Assembly (NCBI GenBank): GCA_018816735.1
Contig: JAHIVH010000070.1
Span: forward strand, 62,001 to 126,000
Reading direction: 5' to 3'
Length of the DNA stretch: 64,000 nucleotides
DNA from: Pseudomonadota bacterium
GTDB lineage: Bacteria; Desulfobacterota; Desulfobacteria; Desulfobacterales; JAHIVH01
In this document: piece after piece, positions 63,751-64,000 of the stretch
Numbering within the stretch: the first letter of the stretch is position 1
Layout: the number at the start of each line of letters is the position of its first letter
The notes under the pieces: model-generated
What the model was told of the DNA's origin: nothing
The model's database searches: none
Seen by the model: only the letters and a program-made list of their open reading frames with translations
Program-made: the position numbers and the translations under genes

Positions 63751-64000
63751 ATGGCGGAAAAACCTATTTTAAAGATCGGACATCTTAAAATTACGGATCA
63801 TCTTATCCTTGGCGTAACCAAAGATAAGCTTATCAAAACAGAAGAGTCCTTTAAAAGCTTAAGGCTTGCACCTGTCCTTATGAATGGCTGGAATCAGGTG
63901 GCGGATGCATTAACAGACGGGAGTCTGGATGGTGCATTCATCCTTGCCCCCACCGCAATGGATCTGTTCAAATCCGGCGTGAAGCTGAAACTTATTCTTT
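63751..64000 (+). CDS. ABC transporter substrate-binding protein (NrtA/SsuA/TauA-like), 3' partial
   Basis: The gene starts at ATG 63751 (MAEKPILKIGHLKITDHL) and runs off the window after 83 codons. The start resembles periplasmic or cytoplasmic substrate-binding proteins of the nitrate/sulfonate/taurine group (GHLKITDHLILGV; WNQVADALTDGSLDGAFILAP). No signal peptide is seen at the N-terminus, so it may be cytoplasmic or sensor-like. Confidence 0.75.
   Translation, partial: MAEKPILKIGHLKITDHLILGVTKDKLIKTEESFKSLRLAPVLMNGWNQVADALTDGSLDGAFILAPTAMDLFKSGVKLKLIL

Noticed and set aside
1..64000. CRISPR arrays, insertion sequences or rRNA genes
   Set aside because: No spaced direct repeats, transposase frames, terminal repeats or rRNA-like stretches were seen on reading.

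Overview
The window looks like a chromosomal segment of an anaerobic Desulfobacterota bacterium, most like the Desulfobacteraceae group of sulfate reducers and complete oxidisers. No marker gene is present, so this rests on gene content: sodium-pump decarboxylase subunits, a methylmalonyl-CoA block (biotin carboxyltransferase subunits, MeaB, epimerase), an archaeal-type ADH synthase, a long acyl-CoA dehydrogenase, a sigma-54 activator and a surface protein ending in a GGGCF motif. The base composition is moderate to AT-rich. One acyl-AMP ligase (30226-31989) looks visibly more GC-rich.

Layout. 1-2951: end of comM, then a convergent sigma-54 activator gene. 3112-11147: a compact ten-gene type II fatty-acid-synthase-like cluster (acyltransferase FabD, enoyl-reductase-like SDR, FabA, FabG, FabZ, FabF, ACP, PlsC, phosphopantetheinyl transferase, KAS III), divergent from the activator and preceded by a good -24/-12 promoter match. 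11345-15083: ADH synthase, DEAD-box helicase, PPC/DUF296 protein, HAD hydrolase. 15119-17214 (minus): sodium-pump beta and gamma subunits plus a cyclic-nucleotide-binding protein. 17400-23100 (minus): four genes for a PLP enzyme, a DgcN-like DUF1611 protein, a PP-loop/creatininase fusion and a DgcA-like enolase-superfamily enzyme. 23468-29455: methyltransferase, DUF3820 and a giant kinase-ATPase-GAF-GGDEF protein. 29456-32441: a gene-poor, probably acquired or decayed stretch with the acyl-AMP ligase and a broken membrane-protein gene. 32442-39324: metK, panC, a surface FN3 protein and a cold-shock set (Csp, RRM protein, DEAD-box helicase). 39377-42738: EamA transporter, frameshifted EF-hand gene, MacB relic, ECF sigma factor and a signal-peptidase-like protein lacking the usual serine. 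42980-48259 (minus): MacAB-TolC-type exporter with a lipoprotein. 48338-50868: glycerate kinase, hypA and a HipA relic. 50961-58966 (minus): carboxyltransferase, MmdA, MeaB, epimerase, tgt, queA and DUF2065. 59205-64000: gatB, a secreted protein, an acyl-CoA dehydrogenase and the start of a substrate-binding protein.

The strongest candidates for undescribed systems are the sigma-54-controlled FAS cluster and the four-gene operon with the PP-loop/creatininase fusion. The FAS cluster has its own ACP, its own activating transferase and a PlsC acyltransferase, so it could make a special acyl chain and place it directly on a glycerolipid under a dedicated activator. In the second operon, DgcN/DgcA-like enzymes (known elsewhere for D-glutamate breakdown) sit with an ATP-dependent PP-loop domain fused to an amidohydrolase. 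That suggests processing of an amino-acid-derived or peptide-like small molecule. Several gene breaks lie at or near homopolymer runs, so read-level checking is needed to separate real decay from sequence error.
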